From the NCBI GenBank assembly GCA_964490745.1, contig CAZBDT010000053.1, forward strand, positions 1-15,307: a DNA stretch of 15,307 nucleotides. Direction: 5' to 3'. Each line of letters starts with the position of its first letter. The first letter of the stretch is position 1. This DNA is from Litorimonas sp964490745 (GTDB taxonomy: Bacteria > Pseudomonadota > Alphaproteobacteria > Caulobacterales > Maricaulaceae). The translations under genes and the position numbers were made by a program. Shown here piece by piece: positions 14,306 to 15,307 of the stretch. Below the pieces are notes generated by a model that saw nothing but the letters and a program-made list of their open reading frames with translations, was not told where the DNA came from and did no database searches.

Positions 14306-15187
14306 TTAAGGCGTATAGACCGTATAAGTTATGTCAGCCCCAATAGAACCAGTACCCTGGGAAAAATCATAATTATTACCGTTAATCGTTGACCCTCGTA
14401 AATTGTAGCGGGACTGAAAACTCACAGCTTGGTTCATGATGGAGCCCGATGTGCGTGCAGTACGTCGTTCACCCTGGAACACTTTTACTGGGGCCGCGAC
14501 CAGGCCTTCTAGTGTGAAAAGACTACCATTCTGTCCATACACTACGCCATTGCCCCCCGGCGCGGGATCTTGGGCGCTTTGCCCCCAGCGATTGGCTCCC
14601 CCGCCACCGGACACCTGATAACGAAGACGATAGCGTATATTGCTATAATCCATCGTACTAAAATCACCGGTCGCAACAAGGTTGGAAGCCTGTCCAAAAA
14701 TGTCAAAGGGTACGTTTGACGCCACGTAAAATCTAGATGCTCGTCCCCCACCTCCCAGCAGGTCAACATCCGTCGCATTATCGAGACCGAAGGCCGTATA
14801 GCTATCATTCGCGTCCAATGTTTGGTGTGGCGCTGACGAATTAAATGCCCCGCCAAAAGTCGGATCATTGATTTGATATTCCCAACCGGAACTCACTCCG
14901 CTCTGAATGGGATTATATCTTCCGCTGTTATAGTTTATGGTCCGCCCGTCAGCCGCAATGAGGTCAGGGGCCACCTGCCCGGATGATGCATTATCCAGCA
15001 GATGAAAATCGTAAACAACAGGTGCGACACCACCATTTTCTGCGAAATCAGACGCGCCAAAAACGATAACTACTGAGGCAGCACGAAAAAATGGTTTATC
15101 CAAGACAGCGGACATGGCCGGGGCTGATAAGCTAGCCGCCAAAAGACAGAAGAGCCCTCCCCTGTATATATTTTGATACAATCTCAC
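14306..15187 (-). CDS. Secreted protein of unknown function
   Basis: I do not recognise this family with certainty. The 293-residue product starts with a good signal peptide: MRLYQNIYRG, a hydrophobic core LFCLLAASL, and a likely cut after APA (residue 24). The mature part is rich in Gly, Ser, Asn and aromatic residues and poor in Lys and Cys, with predicted beta-strand alternation (DFHLLDNASSG, ASRFYVASNVPFDIFG, IRYRLRYQVSGGGG) and two glycine runs. It ends in YDFSQGTGSIGADITYTVYTP-like wording with aromatic/hydrophobic alternation, as in surface or pilus-like beta proteins. The start is a GTG at 15185-15187, needed for the signal peptide; an AGG sits about 9 nt upstream. It is 137 bp ahead of the sigma factor gene on the same strand, but a link is not shown. 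Confidence 0.6.
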   Translation of the reverse strand: MRLYQNIYRGGLFCLLAASLSAPAMSAVLDKPFFRAASVVIVFGASDFAENGGVAPVVYDFHLLDNASSGQVAPDLIAADGRTINYNSGRYNPIQSGVSSGWEYQINDPTFGGAFNSSAPHQTLDANDSYTAFGLDNATDVDLLGGGGRASRFYVASNVPFDIFGQASNLVATGDFSTMDYSNIRYRLRYQVSGGGGANRWGQSAQDPAPGGNGVVYGQNGSLFTLEGLVAAPVKVFQGERRTARTSGSIMNQAVSFQSRYNLRGSTINGNNYDFSQGTGSIGADITYTVYTP

Positions 15188-15222
15188 TCACAAGACCTAG
15201 CAAATAGCTTTGAACAGGGGGC

Positions 15223-15248
15223 TAAGTCTTATGGTCAAATAAGACTTA
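15223..15248. repeat. Perfect 10-bp inverted repeat upstream of the secreted protein gene
   Basis: TAAGTCTTAT (15223-15232) and ATAAGACTTA (15239-15248) are perfectly complementary around a 6-nt loop GGTCAA. It lies about 35-60 bp before the GTG start, where an operator would overlap the promoter. The AT-rich stem without a T-tract argues against a strong rho-independent terminator. Confidence 0.5.
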
Positions 15249-15307
15249 ACGCGATCTCGCAAATTTCATCAGAATTTGGTGACTCAACGACCGTTTGTTT
15301 TCCACTG

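Noticed and set aside
15170..15307. Plus-strand open frame at the right edge with FEQGAKSYG and SSEFGDSTTVCFPL wording like a histidine kinase end
   Set aside because: It lacks the glycine-rich ATP-lid boxes, has no good start and overlaps the secreted protein's start. The likeness is too short to call a gene or a relic.
15235..15307. Minus-strand frame ending in a TGA at 15235-15237 (VVESPNSDEICEIALSLI) that could be the 3' end of an upstream gene
   Set aside because: Only 23 codons are visible and another minus-strand frame is also open for 18 codons, so it cannot be distinguished from chance.

Overview
The window looks like a chromosomal segment of an alphaproteobacterium of moderate G+C (about half, by eye). 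The protein styles and small gene set fit a marine, Hyphomonadaceae/Maricaulales-like organism, but that lineage is inferred from family resemblance only. No tRNA, rRNA, CRISPR array, insertion sequence or plasmid/phage gene was found.

Layout, left to right. (1) The 5' end of a propionyl-CoA carboxylase beta-chain gene runs off the left edge on the minus strand. (2) A plus-strand pair encodes an RND efflux pump: the periplasmic adaptor, then the inner-membrane transporter. (3) Converging on it is a membrane-anchored Ig-like protein whose C-terminal LysM domain appears cut short. It is divergent from a LOG-family phosphoribohydrolase gene across only 34 bp. (4) A 95-bp nested palindromic element follows, and its two tips are exactly the TAG stop codons of the genes on either side. 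(5) A compact minus-strand group follows in transcription order: a FAD-domain-only photolyase, a separate small photolyase-type alpha/beta domain protein (overlapping ATGA), a renalase-like FAD oxidoreductase and free methionine-R-sulfoxide reductase. Together these look like a light/oxidative-damage repair operon. (6) A palindrome-rich spacer holds two fused perfect 14-bp palindromes ahead of gap (GAPDH). The next gene, 21 bp after gap, encodes a divergent PEP carboxylase-like protein. (7) Last come an orphan ECF sigma factor and a secreted protein of unknown function, both on the minus strand.

The most unusual content is the photolyase split into two cistrons in reversed domain order (FAD domain first, Rossmann-type domain second). 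Also notable are the PEP carboxylase homologue with altered catalytic loops coupled to gap, the twin palindromes upstream of gap, the palindromic element that supplies both stop codons, and the truncated LysM tail. All statements come from reading the sequence and from recalled family knowledge; no database search was possible.
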